Below, piece by piece: positions 1 to 8,953 of a DNA stretch of 33,268 nucleotides. A program made the translations under genes and the position numbers. The notes under the pieces were generated by a model. It saw only the letters and a program-made list of their open reading frames with translations, searched no databases and was not told where the DNA came from. The DNA is from Gammaproteobacteria bacterium (GTDB lineage Bacteria > Pseudomonadota > Gammaproteobacteria > Pseudomonadales > Pseudohongiellaceae), in NCBI GenBank assembly GCA_018698975.1, contig JABIPQ010000062.1, positions 1-33,268 of the forward strand, in the 5' to 3' direction. How positions within the stretch are numbered: the stretch's first letter is position 1; every line of letters starts with the position of its first letter.

Positions 1-314
1 ATAGTCAGAAACGGAAGGAAGTAAACTACTGGTAGCACAAGCCATCCTATCCACAGGGTCAGGGCAATGATATTGCTGGCAATGAACAGGCCCGGGACTG
101 CTCGCCCCAGCGACAACTCCTGTCCCCAGTGAATACCGGTAAGAAATACACTGATAACCAGCCCGTAAGTCGCCACAGAATTCACAACATCACCGAGCAG
201 GGGAAGAGTCTGAATACCTGCCAGCATGAACATTGCTCCGGCCATAAAGGGTAGTGAGCCGGCATAGATAAGCGCATGGGGCATGGAGGTGTATGTGGGT
301 GAATTGCCATTCAT
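1..314 (-). CDS. DUF3429 family membrane protein, 3' part beyond window
   Basis: The gene starts at the ATG at 314 and runs off the left edge, so only about 104 N-terminal residues are visible. A Shine-Dalgarno-like AAAGG lies about 8 bases upstream of the ATG. The peptide is hydrophobic, with at least three likely membrane segments. It carries the pattern of the DUF3429 family: a start like HALIYAGSLPFMAG, then FLTGIHWGQEL near residues 65-75. The function of this small inner-membrane family is unknown. It is divergent from the glutathione-peroxidase-like gene at 477, and the 162 bases between them hold no convincing regulatory motif. The family call rests on recalled motif similarity, not a search. 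Confidence 0.7.
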   Translation of the reverse strand, partial: MNGNSPTYTSMPHALIYAGSLPFMAGAMFMLAGIQTLPLLGDVVNSVATYGLVISVFLTGIHWGQELSLGRAVPGLFIASNIIALTLWIGWLVLPVVYFLPFLT

Positions 315-476
315 AAAATAACCTTTAAGAATTTCAGCGGTACTCTCTTATACTGTTACTGGTGTGTCTCAGATCACCTTACCCGGAGTTCAAAGCAGGG
401 GGGTTAATCCCGTCAGCATTTAGCGCCGTATACAGTAGAACAGATACTTTATAACTACTTCCTTGCGAGCAAAGAC

Positions 477-1037
477 ATGAAAAAATTAATAGCCCTGGTG
501 ATGTTTGGCTGGGTACTGAATCCGGCAGCATTTGCTCAGCCATCCGTTGAAATAAGTTCCCGGACCTGTGCCCCCTGGCTGGATCACCAGCTAGGACAAC
601 TGCACTCTGACCGGGTAATCGATTTGTGTACAGAAACCGCTGGCAAGCCTGTACTTCTGGTGAATACTGCAAGTTATTGTGGCTATACCTACCAGTTTAC
701 TGGTCTGGAAGCACTCTACCAGCGTTACAAAGATGCCGGCCTGGTAATTATCGGGTTTCCCTCAGATGATTTTAATCAGGAAGATGATAATGCGGCGAAA
801 ACAGCAGACATATGTTACATCAATCACGGGGTGACCTTTCTGATGACTGATGTTACGAAAGTTAAAGGCCGCGATGCTCATCCGGTGTTCAGGCATCTGG
901 CTGATGAAAAGTCGCAGCCAAACTGGAATTTTAATAAGTACCTGGTGGACAGAGAAGGCAATGTAACCAGCATCTTCCGCAGCAGGATAGAGCCTGATAA
1001 TAAGCGTTTGATCTCTGCTATTGACGAAATACTCTGA
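477..1037 (+). CDS. periplasmic glutathione peroxidase-like thiol peroxidase
   Basis: This 186-residue protein belongs to the glutathione peroxidase family, which reduces hydrogen peroxide or organic peroxides with thiol reductants. A signal peptide (residues 1-20, ending AFA|Q) points to the periplasm. The family core is clear: NTASYCGYT with the peroxidatic Cys68, FTGLEALYQRY, GFPSDDF at 93-99, and WNFNKYLV from Trp150 with Asn151. The Gln normally found in FPCNQF reads as Asp here (Asp98). Cys31 and Cys51 lie in the N-terminal extension typical of a bacterial periplasmic subgroup and could form a disulfide. The residue at position 68 is cysteine, not selenocysteine. The gene stands alone, divergent from the DUF3429 gene. 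Family assignment is firm; whether the donor is glutathione or thioredoxin is not shown. Confidence 0.88.
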   Translation: MKKLIALVMFGWVLNPAAFAQPSVEISSRTCAPWLDHQLGQLHSDRVIDLCTETAGKPVLLVNTASYCGYTYQFTGLEALYQRYKDAGLVIIGFPSDDFNQEDDNAAKTADICYINHGVTFLMTDVTKVKGRDAHPVFRHLADEKSQPNWNFNKYLVDREGNVTSIFRSRIEPDNKRLISAIDEIL

Positions 1038-1180
1038 CCTGACATCTCACTGCTTTCCTTTTTTCACTAAATTACCTCATTTGCTTGGTGTTTTTTTTGG
1101 GGTCTAGTGGGTAGAATCTCTGCCATGATTTATCAAGCTGATTATAAAAAAGCAGCTTTGGAATAAAGAGGAAGAAAGCA

Positions 1181-2071
1181 GTGAATAATTTAATTGCTCG
1201 CGCAGCACTGGGTATTTTTGCCGCGCTATTTTTCACAAGCGCTATTGGTCAGACCGCGGTTCCACGTCCTGACAGTAACGAACCTGATTCTCGGCCTGCT
1301 CCGCGCAACAGTGAAGGGCGAGTAATCCTGGGCACGCTTCCAGGAGAGGAAATGGGGGCATGGGATGGCTTTGGTTCACGTCCCATGATTATCGATTATG
1401 ACATCGTGCCGGAAGGCTCTATCGTTGCAAATAATGATTATGAACGACTGGTTAACGATGCAAACAGGCCTTTTGATAAAATTAATCTGACTGACGTACC
1501 TTTCAAACCCTGGGCCTGGGGCTTGTATCAACAACGCACGCGCACACGCTTTGAGCCTTACACACGCTGTAAACCTTCTGCCGGACCAAGAGGGGTGACT
1601 ACTGCTTATGGTACTCAGTTTGTGGAGTTTGATGCGATGCAGCGCATCTATATGTTTCCCGTAGGTGGGCCGCGCCATTTTCGGGTTATCTATATGGATG
1701 GCCGCGCTCATCCTGAGGATCTGGAGCCAAGCTATCATGGTCATTCCATCGGTCATTGGGAAGGAGATACCCTGGTAGTGGACAGCGTGGGCTATAACGA
1801 AAAAATGTGGATTGATGCAGAAGGGACTCCCCATACTGATCAATTGCATCTGATCGAACGCTTTACCCGGGAAACTTACAATACGCTTAAATATGAAGTG
1901 ACCATTGATGATCCTGGTGCTTATACAAAAACCTGGAGCAGCGGCTTTGTCATGCCCTGGCGGCCAGGTGAAGCCTTCGAGTTTGTTTGTCAGGATGCCA
2001 ATATGGCCTTCGAGATGATGGTCGGTACTGAATATGACAGCATGGATCGTAGCCATCTGATTTTCCCTTGA
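1181..2071 (+). CDS. secreted protein of unknown function, paralogue of the next gene's C-terminal half
   Basis: The start is a GTG at 1181, supported by AGAGGAAG about 9 bases upstream. The 296-residue product has an N-terminal signal peptide (about residues 1-23, ending IGQ), so it is exported. The rest is one soluble domain with conserved blocks shared with the following gene: CKPSAGPRG, FRVIYMDGR, GHWEGDTLVV, GYNEKMW, PHTDQLHLIERFTR, a YEVTIDDPGAYT block, and a C-terminal FVCQDAN. Two cysteines (CKPSAGPR and CQDAN) are kept in both copies and may pair. I recognise this as a widespread uncharacterised family of secreted proteins in soil and aquatic bacteria, but know of no function. It forms an apparent two-gene unit with the next gene, whose reading frame starts at about its stop codon. 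Confidence 0.75.
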   Translation: MNNLIARAALGIFAALFFTSAIGQTAVPRPDSNEPDSRPAPRNSEGRVILGTLPGEEMGAWDGFGSRPMIIDYDIVPEGSIVANNDYERLVNDANRPFDKINLTDVPFKPWAWGLYQQRTRTRFEPYTRCKPSAGPRGVTTAYGTQFVEFDAMQRIYMFPVGGPRHFRVIYMDGRAHPEDLEPSYHGHSIGHWEGDTLVVDSVGYNEKMWIDAEGTPHTDQLHLIERFTRETYNTLKYEVTIDDPGAYTKTWSSGFVMPWRPGEAFEFVCQDANMAFEMMVGTEYDSMDRSHLIFP

Positions 2072-2082
2072 GTTATTTTTTT

Positions 2083-3210
2083 ATGATTACTATGCATCGT
2101 ATTTTCTTGTTTAAAAAATGTTTGGGCATGTTGCTTGTTGTATTGCAGTGTCTTGCTATTTTTTCTTTGCAAGCTCACCACGGAGCTGCAGTAAAATTTG
2201 ACACCAACGTGTCCGTCACTCTGGTTGGCCGGGTAATCAAGGTGGACTGGGCTAATCCCCATGCCCATATTTTTATGGTGACAGAGGGTGAGGCAGAAGA
2301 CTGGTATGTGGAATTGGAAAGCCCGGTAATTCTTGAATGGAACGGCTGGTCAGAAACTTCATTGGTTCCTGGTGACAGTATTCGCATTGAAGGTTTCCCT
2401 GCTCGCGATGGTAGCCCACAGGTGTGGGGGGAGCGTGTTTTTAAGGGAGACAGAGAATTGTTTTTCGGTGATGTCTCGGCCCTGAGTCTTGCCAGAGAAA
2501 TTCGTCAGGATATTTCCATACCGCGTTGGGACGATGGTCAGCCGCGTCTTGGTGCTGCGCCTGGTGAAGAAGGTTACTGGGTGCCGGACACTACAGTAAT
2601 GGTGGAAGACGGCGTCAATGTCCCCATGACTTCTTATGGATTGCTTGAAGATATATCAGATGCCGTACAGGTGGCCCCGTTTAAGGAATGGGCGTTAAAT
2701 CTTTATGAGACGCGTCAGCGGAATTTTTTGCGATCAGACCCAAGCTACGTCGAATGCAGACCTCCTGCAGGGCCACGAAAATTTCAGACACCCTTTGGCA
2801 TTCAGTTACTGGAAGACAAATCCTGGCAGAGAATTTTTGTTGTTGCCGGCGGCGGTAACCAGGACTGGCATCTGATTTACACAGATGGCCGTGGTATTAA
2901 CACCGGCTTCCCCGTTGATAATGACAATGTGCTTTATTACGGCAGAAATGTCGCCAACTGGGAAGGTGATACTCTGGTGATTAACTCGGAAGGCTATAAC
3001 GAAAAATTCTGGCTTAGTGGCGGTCTGCCCCATACCAGCATGATGAAAGTTACAGAACGTCTGACCCGCACCGATTTTAACACACTGCAGTATGAGGTCA
3101 GCATCGATGATCCCGGTGCCTATACACGCCCCTGGTCAATGAGCTGGAATCTGGAATGGCTGGAAGGCGGCGATCCCCCCGAGTATTACTGTCAGGATAA
3201 TCGTTTATAA
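2083..3210 (+). CDS. secreted protein with DUF6152-like N-terminal domain and paralogous C-terminal domain
   Basis: I place the start at the ATG at 2083 (375 residues), with TTGAG about 10 bases upstream; the ATG at 2092 is equally possible. The frame is open from a TTG at 2068 overlapping the previous stop, but that TTG has no ribosome site. A signal peptide ends near SLQAHHGA. Residues about 28-130 look like DUF6152: HHGAAVKFDTN, VTLVGRVIKVDWANPHAHI, then a conserved small beta-rich domain. Residues about 200-375 repeat the domain of the preceding gene: CRPPAGPRKF, WHLIYTDGR, NWEGDTLVINSEGYNEKFW, GLPHTSM, YEVSIDDPGAYTRPW, YYCQDNRL. Domain pairing and tandem position suggest the two products act together outside the inner membrane. 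No biochemical role is known to me. Confidence 0.75.
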   Translation: MITMHRIFLFKKCLGMLLVVLQCLAIFSLQAHHGAAVKFDTNVSVTLVGRVIKVDWANPHAHIFMVTEGEAEDWYVELESPVILEWNGWSETSLVPGDSIRIEGFPARDGSPQVWGERVFKGDRELFFGDVSALSLAREIRQDISIPRWDDGQPRLGAAPGEEGYWVPDTTVMVEDGVNVPMTSYGLLEDISDAVQVAPFKEWALNLYETRQRNFLRSDPSYVECRPPAGPRKFQTPFGIQLLEDKSWQRIFVVAGGGNQDWHLIYTDGRGINTGFPVDNDNVLYYGRNVANWEGDTLVINSEGYNEKFWLSGGLPHTSMMKVTERLTRTDFNTLQYEVSIDDPGAYTRPWSMSWNLEWLEGGDPPEYYCQDNRL

Positions 3211-3214
3211 GAGC

Positions 3215-3301
3215 AAGGATAAAAGATAAAAGATAAAAGTGAGCTAGAGAAGCTATCAGGCTTAGGTAAATATTTACCCCCCCTTTATCCTTTATCTTTT
3301 T
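3215..3301. repeat. heptad-repeat hairpin element 1 (convergent gene ends)
   Basis: The left arm (3215-3239) is GGATAAA followed by two AGATAAA units. The right arm (3281-3301) is the inverse, TTTATCC then TTTATCT plus T residues. Between them lies a 41-base core containing the perfect palindrome GGTAAATATTTACC at 3265-3278. The arms can pair over about 20 bases and end in T or A runs on either strand, so a bidirectional terminator role for the unknown secreted gene and gcvP is plausible. The right arm abuts the gcvP stop codon. Related elements lie at 13608-13797, 14738-14814 and 22531-22619. Confidence 0.8.
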
Positions 3302-6148
3302 TCATTCCTCTTCGTATTCCGCAACCGGCGGACACGAACACACCAAATGCCGATCCCCATAAACCTGATCAATGCGCCCCACTGGCGGCCAGTACTTGTT
3401 GTCTTTTAACTCTGCCATGGGGAAAGCCGCTGCCTCGCGACTGTAAGGCAAAGTCCATTCTTCTTTTAATAAACTAGCGGCGGTATGGGGGGCATTATGC
3501 AGCGGGCTTTCCTGTGCATTAATTGAGCCGTCGGCCACTGCCTGAATCTCTTCCCTGATGCAGTGCATGGCACTAATGAAACGGTCAATTTCCTGTTTGG
3601 ATTCACTTTCCGTGGGTTCGATCATCAGAGTACCAGCCACAGGAAACGACATAGTAGGAGCATGAAATCCATAATCAATCAGTCGTTTTGCTACATCTTC
3701 AACGCTGATGCCGGTGCTCTCCTTGATGGGGCGCAAATCTATAATACATTCATGCGCGACAAGGTCATTCTTGCCGGAGTACAAAATGGGGTAGTCGGCT
3801 GCCAGATTTCTCGCCAGGTAGTTGGCATTGAGAATTGCCACTTCAGTTGCCTGCTTGAGGCCGGCACCGCCCATCATTTTCAGATACATCCAGGTTATGG
3901 GAAGAATACTGGCGCTACCATAAGCCGCAGAGGCCACTGCATTGTTTTTGTTATCCAATGTGCCATGCCCTGGCAAGAATGGTGTCAGGTGAGACTTAAC
4001 GCCTATAGGTCCAACCCCGGGGCCACCGCCACCATGAGGAATGCAGAATGTTTTGTGAAGATTCAGATGGCTGACATCGCCGCCAATGTTGCCGGGTTCA
4101 ACATGACCCACCATAGCATTCAGATTGGCGCCGTCAATGTAAACCTGACCGCCATGCTCATGCACGATGTCACAAACCTCGGTGACCTGGGCTTCGAACA
4201 CACCATGGGTGGACGGGTAGGTAATCATAATAGCGGCCAGATTGTCGCTGTTGGTGACAGACTTTTCCCTTAGATCATCAATATCTACATTCCCTTCCTT
4301 GTCACAGGCTACTACAACGACCTGCATGCCACACATTTGTGCTGATGCCGGGTTGGTGCCATGGGCAGAGGCAGGGATAAGGCAGATGTTGCGATGATTC
4401 TCTCCGCGACTGTCATGGTAGCCGCGAATAGCCAGCAGTCCGGAAAACTCTCCCTGGGAGCCAGCATTGGGCTGCAGGGAAATAGCATCATAACCGGTGA
4501 TTTTACAGAGCATGGATTCCAGCTCATTGATCATTAATAAATAGCCTTGTGCCTGATCGCTGGGTACAAAAGGATGCATGGCCGCAAAAGCCGGCCAGGT
4601 GACCGGTAGCATTTCCGAGGCAGCATTAAGTTTCATGGTGCAGGAGCCAAGAGGAATCATGGCACGGTCCAGTGCGATATCCCGATCGGCCAGTTTGCGC
4701 AGGTAACGCATCATTTCTGTTTCTGAATGATAGGTATTGAACACTGAATGAGTGAGAATTTGATCCTCACGAAGCAAGGCTGCCGGTATTGTCGAGAGTG
4801 ACTCGGTTGTTATGTCCTTACAGCCAAACAATGACAATAAAGCGACTATATCTTTTTCAGTTGTGGTTTCATCTATTGAAATGCCAAGGTGCTTGTCATC
4901 AATTTCCCGAAGATTAATGTCTTGCTCTCTGGCAGCCATATGGATAGCCAGGGTCTGCTCACCCGTTGCCAGCGTGAGGGTGTCAAAGAAGGTAGAATTT
5001 ACCACATTGGTTCCCTGAGCCTTGATTCCGGCGCCTAGTTTGCAGGCAAGATTATGGACCCGTTGAGCAATTTGTCTGAGTCCTTCCGGTCCATGGTAAA
5101 CCGCGTACATTCCTGCGATAACCGCAAGCAATACCTGCGCCGTACAGATATTACTGGTGGCCTTCTCTCTGCGGATATGTTGTTCACGAGTCTGCAGGGC
5201 CAGGCGATGAGCCGGATTTCCATGGACATCCTGAGAAACACCGACCAGACGGCCAGGCAGAGAACGTTTGAAATTTTCATGGCAGGACATATAGGCAGCA
5301 TGAGGACCCCCGAAACCGGGCGGGACACCAAAGCGCTGGGTACTGCCAACCGCCACATCTGCCCCCATGGCGCCGGGAGATTTCAGCAGGCACAGGCTCA
5401 GAATATCGGCCGCCATAACCGCCAGAGCGCCATTTTCATGGTTCGCAGCAATCAGCTCGGTATAATCGCGGACTGCACCGCTGGCGCCCGGGTACTGTAA
5501 AAGTATACCGAAACAGTCATGGTTTACAGAATCATCGGGCTTGCCAATAAGCAGTTCAAATCCCAAAGGCTTTGCCCGGGTTTTCAGTACAGCAATGGTT
5601 TGCGGCAGACAGTCTTCATCAATAAAAAATACATTGCCCTTTGTCTTGCTCATGCGCCGGCAAAGAGCCATGGCTTCTGCGGCAGCTGTGCCTTCATCGA
5701 GCAGAGAGGCGTTGGCTATATCCAGGCCGCTCAGATCACATACCATGGTCTGAAAATTTAACAGCGCTTCCAGACGACCCTGTGATATCTCCGGCTGGTA
5801 AGGTGTGTACGCAGTATACCAGGCTGGATTTTCCAGGAGGTTGCGCAGGATAACGCTGGGAGTATGGCAGTTGTAATAGCCCTGACCAATCCAGGTTTTG
5901 GAAAGCCTGTTTTTGTCGGCAATCTCTCTCAGTTGCGCCAGAGCGGTGGCTTCATTCAAGGGTTCGCCAAGCGCATCATGCAGGGCAAGAGGATTATCCA
6001 GGTGAATGGAGGCGGGGATTACATCGTTAATGAAGGAGTCCATGTCTGTGTAACCTAGGGCTGTCAGCATTTCTTCCTGTTCCGCAACATCAGGGCCTAT
6101 GTGACGGGAAATAAACTCGCTGTTATTCAACATTTTTGACTCTGACAT
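3302..6148 (-). CDS. gcvP: glycine dehydrogenase (decarboxylating), P protein of the glycine cleavage system
   Basis: GcvP is the PLP-dependent P protein that decarboxylates glycine and transfers the aminomethyl group to the lipoyl arm of GcvH. The 948-residue length fits the long single-chain form found in proteobacteria, with N-terminal (FISRHIGP) and C-terminal homologous halves. The PLP lysine is Lys699 in [25 protein letters not shown] precedes it, as expected. Start: the ATG at 6148 is used here, but the ATG five codons later has a closer GAG ribosome site and could be the real one. It follows gcvT by 39 bases and is surely co-transcribed. gcvH is not between them, unlike the common gcvT-gcvH-gcvP order. 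The stop codon touches a heptad-repeat hairpin. Confidence 0.98.
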   Translation of the reverse strand: MSESKMLNNSEFISRHIGPDVAEQEEMLTALGYTDMDSFINDVIPASIHLDNPLALHDALGEPLNEATALAQLREIADKNRLSKTWIGQGYYNCHTPSVILRNLLENPAWYTAYTPYQPEISQGRLEALLNFQTMVCDLSGLDIANASLLDEGTAAAEAMALCRRMSKTKGNVFFIDEDCLPQTIAVLKTRAKPLGFELLIGKPDDSVNHDCFGILLQYPGASGAVRDYTELIAANHENGALAVMAADILSLCLLKSPGAMGADVAVGSTQRFGVPPGFGGPHAAYMSCHENFKRSLPGRLVGVSQDVHGNPAHRLALQTREQHIRREKATSNICTAQVLLAVIAGMYAVYHGPEGLRQIAQRVHNLACKLGAGIKAQGTNVVNSTFFDTLTLATGEQTLAIHMAAREQDINLREIDDKHLGISIDETTTEKDIVALLSLFGCKDITTESLSTIPAALLREDQILTHSVFNTYHSETEMMRYLRKLADRDIALDRAMIPLGSCTMKLNAASEMLPVTWPAFAAMHPFVPSDQAQGYLLMINELESMLCKITGYDAISLQPNAGSQGEFSGLLAIRGYHDSRGENHRNICLIPASAHGTNPASAQMCGMQVVVVACDKEGNVDIDDLREKSVTNSDNLAAIMITYPSTHGVFEAQVTEVCDIVHEHGGQVYIDGANLNAMVGHVEPGNIGGDVSHLNLHKTFCIPHGGGGPGVGPIGVKSHLTPFLPGHGTLDNKNNAVASAAYGSASILPITWMYLKMMGGAGLKQATEVAILNANYLARNLAADYPILYSGKNDLVAHECIIDLRPIKESTGISVEDVAKRLIDYGFHAPTMSFPVAGTLMIEPTESESKQEIDRFISAMHCIREEIQAVADGSINAQESPLHNAPHTAASLLKEEWTLPYSREAAAFPMAELKDNKYWPPVGRIDQVYGDRHLVCSCPPVAEYEEE

Positions 6149-6187
6149 GACTTGGTTTTACTCCGATAAAAAATAACCCACAGCAGC

Positions 6188-7309
6188 TTATTTCACGTAA
6201 CGATGCAGCACAAAAGGCAGCGTTGTCACTGAGACAGGTAGGGCCTTGCCTCTCACCATGGCGAAAAGACTGAGTCCCTGTTTAGCCAAGGGACTTTCAA
6301 CGTAGCCCATGGCAATAGGTGCTTCCACACTTGGCCCATAACCACCACTGGTGACTTTTCCGATACATTGATGATCCTCATCTACAAGCTCTGCCCCTTC
6401 TCGTACCGGAGCGCGGCCTTCGATATGCAGGCCAACCCTTTTGGTTGCGGAGCCCTTGTCCATTTCATCCAGGATAAGCTTGTCTCCCGGAAAACCTCCT
6501 GCTCTGGCGCCATCTTTGCGCCGGGCCTTGCCAATACTCCATGCCAGCGCCGCACTGACAGGCGTGGTGGTTTCATCCAGATCATGACCATATAAACAAA
6601 GGCCTGCTTCCAGACGTAGAGTGTCGCGCGCGCCTAAACCTATGGCTTTGACATCATGGAAGGCCAGCAGTTGTCGGGCCAGTGAATCTGCTTTGTCAGC
6701 AGGTAAGGAAATTTCAAAACCATCCTCACCGGTGTAACCGGCACGAGTGATGTAAACAGGGACGTGATCGTATCGGCTTTCACAAGCATGCATGAATTTA
6801 AGGGGGTGTGATTCAGGAAAGAGATCCGCCAGCACATCGGCGGCAGCAGGACCTTGCAAGGCTAATAAGGCCTTATCGTTTTGTTCATCAATAGTCAGAG
6901 ATTCAAGATTGGCCCTGAGCCAGTGCAAATCTTTTTCCTTGCAGGCAGCATTGATTACCAATGAAAAACAGTCATTATCCAGCCGGGCAATCATCAGATC
7001 ATCAATGATGCAGCCATCAGTATTCAACAGCTGTGTGTAAACCTGTTTGTTAAGCGGCAAATCTTTCAAGTCAGCGGGAACCAGAGATTCCAGCATTTCA
7101 TCCGCATTATTACCCTGAACAATAACCTGCCCCATATGAGAAACATCAAATAAGCCTGCCGCCATACGTGTGTGCAGATGCTCGGCTTTCACGCCTTCAA
7201 ATTGCACAGGCATTTGGTAGCCAGCAAAGGGCACCATACGAGCGTCGAGCTCCAGGTGGAGGTCATAAAGAGGTGTTTGCTGCAGGGATTGGGGCTGCTT
7301 TACTGCCAT
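6188..7309 (-). CDS. gcvT: aminomethyltransferase, T protein of the glycine cleavage system
   Basis: GcvT releases ammonia from the aminomethyl-lipoyl GcvH and moves the one-carbon unit to tetrahydrofolate, forming 5,10-methylene-THF. The 373-residue chain has the family's start (TPLYDLHLELDARMVPFAGYQMPVQF), then GLFDVSHMGQ, the LQGPAA motif, TRAGYTGEDGFEIS, and LRLEAGLCLYGHDLD in the folate-binding region, and the C-terminal barrel with GKVTSGGYGPS. Length and motifs are normal. It is first in a two-gene unit with gcvP. The 5' leader shows a candidate promoter at 7345-7375 but nothing resembling a glycine riboswitch. Expression control is otherwise unknown. Confidence 0.97.
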   Translation of the reverse strand: MAVKQPQSLQQTPLYDLHLELDARMVPFAGYQMPVQFEGVKAEHLHTRMAAGLFDVSHMGQVIVQGNNADEMLESLVPADLKDLPLNKQVYTQLLNTDGCIIDDLMIARLDNDCFSLVINAACKEKDLHWLRANLESLTIDEQNDKALLALQGPAAADVLADLFPESHPLKFMHACESRYDHVPVYITRAGYTGEDGFEISLPADKADSLARQLLAFHDVKAIGLGARDTLRLEAGLCLYGHDLDETTTPVSAALAWSIGKARRKDGARAGGFPGDKLILDEMDKGSATKRVGLHIEGRAPVREGAELVDEDHQCIGKVTSGGYGPSVEAPIAMGYVESPLAKQGLSLFAMVRGKALPVSVTTLPFVLHRYVK

Positions 7310-7344
7310 TGGGCGGGAATTCCACTAGTTATTATCGCTATCCT

Positions 7345-7375
7345 ATTATAGTAGCCTTTTTAAGGTAACTGATAA
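7345..7375 (-). promoter_or_regulatory. candidate sigma70 promoter for gcvT-gcvP
   Basis: On the minus strand a perfect TATAAT occupies 7350-7345. A weak TTATCA at 7375-7370 sits 19 bases upstream, slightly longer than ideal. The start of transcription would be about 30 bases before the gcvT ATG. This is motif evidence only. Confidence 0.45.
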
Positions 7376-7549
7376 CCCCCTGTGGCAATCGGATTTACCT
7401 ATTACCCCTGGTGGCTTATTTTCACTAAAACATACAAATTGAGCATAGAATTAAGTATGTTAGTCCCTGACTGAAATCCGGGAAACAGACATCAGCGAAT
7501 ATTAAACATGATGATTTTTAAAATTGAACTTTATGAATGGAGATAGGTA

Positions 7550-7933
7550 ATGAGTGATAAGGTCTATGAAGCCGGCTATAACGTGGCAGTGGAAATGTGG
7601 GGGCCAGAGATAGCCGAGGCACGTGAAAAAAATGCAACGCAATTCAATCGACCTTTTGAAGACCTGGTCACCAAGTATTGTTTTGGCGAAGTCTGGGCAG
7701 AGGATACGCTTGATCGGAAAACGCGCAGCATGCTCACTCTTGCAGTGCTTACCGCCTTGACCAAGCCAAACCAGTTGAAAGTACACATCAAAGGGGCGAT
7801 TGCTAATGGCGTCTCGGTGGAAGAGATTCGTGCAATTCTGATTCATAGTGCCGTGTATGCCGGCATACCCAGCGGCGTAGAAGCGTTTAATGCGGCTAAA
7901 GAAGTGCTTGGCAGCATGGACCTGGATAAGTAA
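7550..7933 (+). CDS. carboxymuconolactone decarboxylase (CMD) family protein
   Basis: A 127-residue single-domain protein of the CMD/AhpD-like superfamily. Visible features are FGEVWAEDTLDRKTRSMLTLAVL at residues 45-67, His79 in LKVHIKGAIANGVS, and EEIRAILIHSAVYAGIPSG from 91, including His99. These match the PcaC-like subgroup (4-carboxymuconolactone decarboxylase of protocatechuate breakdown). However, no other beta-ketoadipate genes are present, so an exact substrate cannot be given. The enzymes are small and act as cytoplasmic oligomers. The start ATG has GGAG 10 bases upstream. It is followed 81 bases later by a dehydrogenase on the same strand, with a small hairpin at 7952-7966 between. 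The two may form a catabolic pair. Confidence 0.85.
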   Translation: MSDKVYEAGYNVAVEMWGPEIAEAREKNATQFNRPFEDLVTKYCFGEVWAEDTLDRKTRSMLTLAVLTALTKPNQLKVHIKGAIANGVSVEEIRAILIHSAVYAGIPSGVEAFNAAKEVLGSMDLDK

Positions 7934-7951
7934 CAGCTCTGGCTTCACCTG

Positions 7952-7966
7952 GGCGATGTGATCGCC
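7952..7966 (+). other. short perfect stem-loop between the CMD and dehydrogenase genes
   Basis: GGCGAT and ATCGCC pair around a GTG loop. No T run follows, so it is not a standard terminator. It could be a weak attenuator or an mRNA-stability hairpin, or chance. Confidence 0.35.
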
Positions 7967-8014
7967 TGAAATATTAAGAAAACCAACATTGAAATTAAGT
8001 AGCAGGAGTAAAAA

Positions 8015-8911
8015 TTGGACGGTTTAACAACTATCAAAGTAGGATTTATCGGCATTGGCAACATGGGTTGGCCCATGGCCATGAATATTTTTAACGCGGG
8101 CTACAATCTTACAGTTTTTGATCTGGACAGTGTGCGCTCGGAAAGTTTTGCCGTGGAAACCGGGGCGAACTCTGCTGCCAGTCTGGCAGATCTTGCGGAC
8201 ATGGATTTTGTCATCACCATGTTGCCCAATGGACACGTGGTAAGAGAAGTGTTGCTGGAAACAGAAGACGGGGCCTTTATCAAAAATGTGAAGGCAGAAT
8301 GCGTGGTTATCGATATGAGCTCTGCGGAACCAACAGGTACAGTAGCCCTGGGAGAAGAACTGGTAAAACATAGTGTGATTTTAATCGATGCGCCAGTGTC
8401 CGGTGGCGTGGCCAGAGCGGAACTGGGGTCATTAGCCATCATGATAGGGGCTAATGATCATGATATTCTGGAAAGAGCCAAACCTTTACTGCGCTGTATG
8501 GGCGAACAGTTGTTTGAGACCGGCAGTGTTGGATCAGGCCATGCAACCAAGGCCTTGAATAATCTGATTGCTGCGACATCATTTGTGGCAACCTCGGAAG
8601 CCTTGCTGACGGCTAAACGTTTTGGTCTGGATCTAAATACTTTCATCGATGTAGTGAACGTTTCTACAGGGCATACTTTTATGTCAGATAAAGTGATGAA
8701 AGACCATGTGATTGATGAGAAGTTTTCAACCGGATTTGCCCTCGGTCTGCTGGTGAAGGATGTTGGTATTGCCAATGAGCTTTGTGATGCTGTTGGTATG
8801 AACGCGCCCTTATCGAAACTGGTACATAAACGCTGGCAGGAGGCGCTGGATGTAAAAGGGTTTAGTGCTGACAATACAGAAGCAATCCAGGTTTGGGATG
8901 GAAAGGACTGA
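8015..8911 (+). CDS. 3-hydroxyisobutyrate dehydrogenase family NAD(P)-dependent beta-hydroxyacid dehydrogenase
   Basis: The 298-residue product starts at TTG 8015; AGGAG six bases upstream supports this start, and the next residues run straight into the Rossmann strand. Residues 8-30 give the nucleotide-binding GFIGIGNMGWPMA. DAPVSGGVARAELGSLAIM at 125-143 is the substrate-binding signature. Lys179 in GSGHATKALNN is the catalytic lysine, with Asn182/183 beside it and Lys248 in LVKDVGIA. The family oxidises 3-hydroxyisobutyrate, tartronate semialdehyde, 6-phosphogluconate-like or related short beta-hydroxy acids. Which one applies here is not decided by sequence. It probably belongs with the CMD-family gene upstream. 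No valine-degradation genes accompany it, so mmsB is not asserted. Confidence 0.88.
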   Translation: MDGLTTIKVGFIGIGNMGWPMAMNIFNAGYNLTVFDLDSVRSESFAVETGANSAASLADLADMDFVITMLPNGHVVREVLLETEDGAFIKNVKAECVVIDMSSAEPTGTVALGEELVKHSVILIDAPVSGGVARAELGSLAIMIGANDHDILERAKPLLRCMGEQLFETGSVGSGHATKALNNLIAATSFVATSEALLTAKRFGLDLNTFIDVVNVSTGHTFMSDKVMKDHVIDEKFSTGFALGLLVKDVGIANELCDAVGMNAPLSKLVHKRWQEALDVKGFSADNTEAIQVWDGKD

Positions 8912-8953
8912 CTCTAATGGATAGATCAGGGCAGAGGGTCTAAAAACAAAAAT

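Noticed and set aside
1376-2056. Minus-strand 226-residue open frame
   Set aside because: It is antisense to the secreted-protein gene, has no recognisable motifs or ribosome site, and its composition looks like a shadow frame.
2068-2082. TTG start for the DUF6152-like gene overlapping the previous stop
   Set aside because: No Shine-Dalgarno sequence lies upstream, and the ATG codons at 2083 and 2092 give a normal signal peptide.
3563-4273. Plus-strand 236-residue open frame inside gcvP
   Set aside because: gcvP is unmistakable on the other strand; this frame has no family motifs.
7310-7549. Glycine riboswitch upstream of gcvT
   Set aside because: I looked for the paired-aptamer core motifs on the minus strand and saw none; only a promoter-like TATAAT was found.
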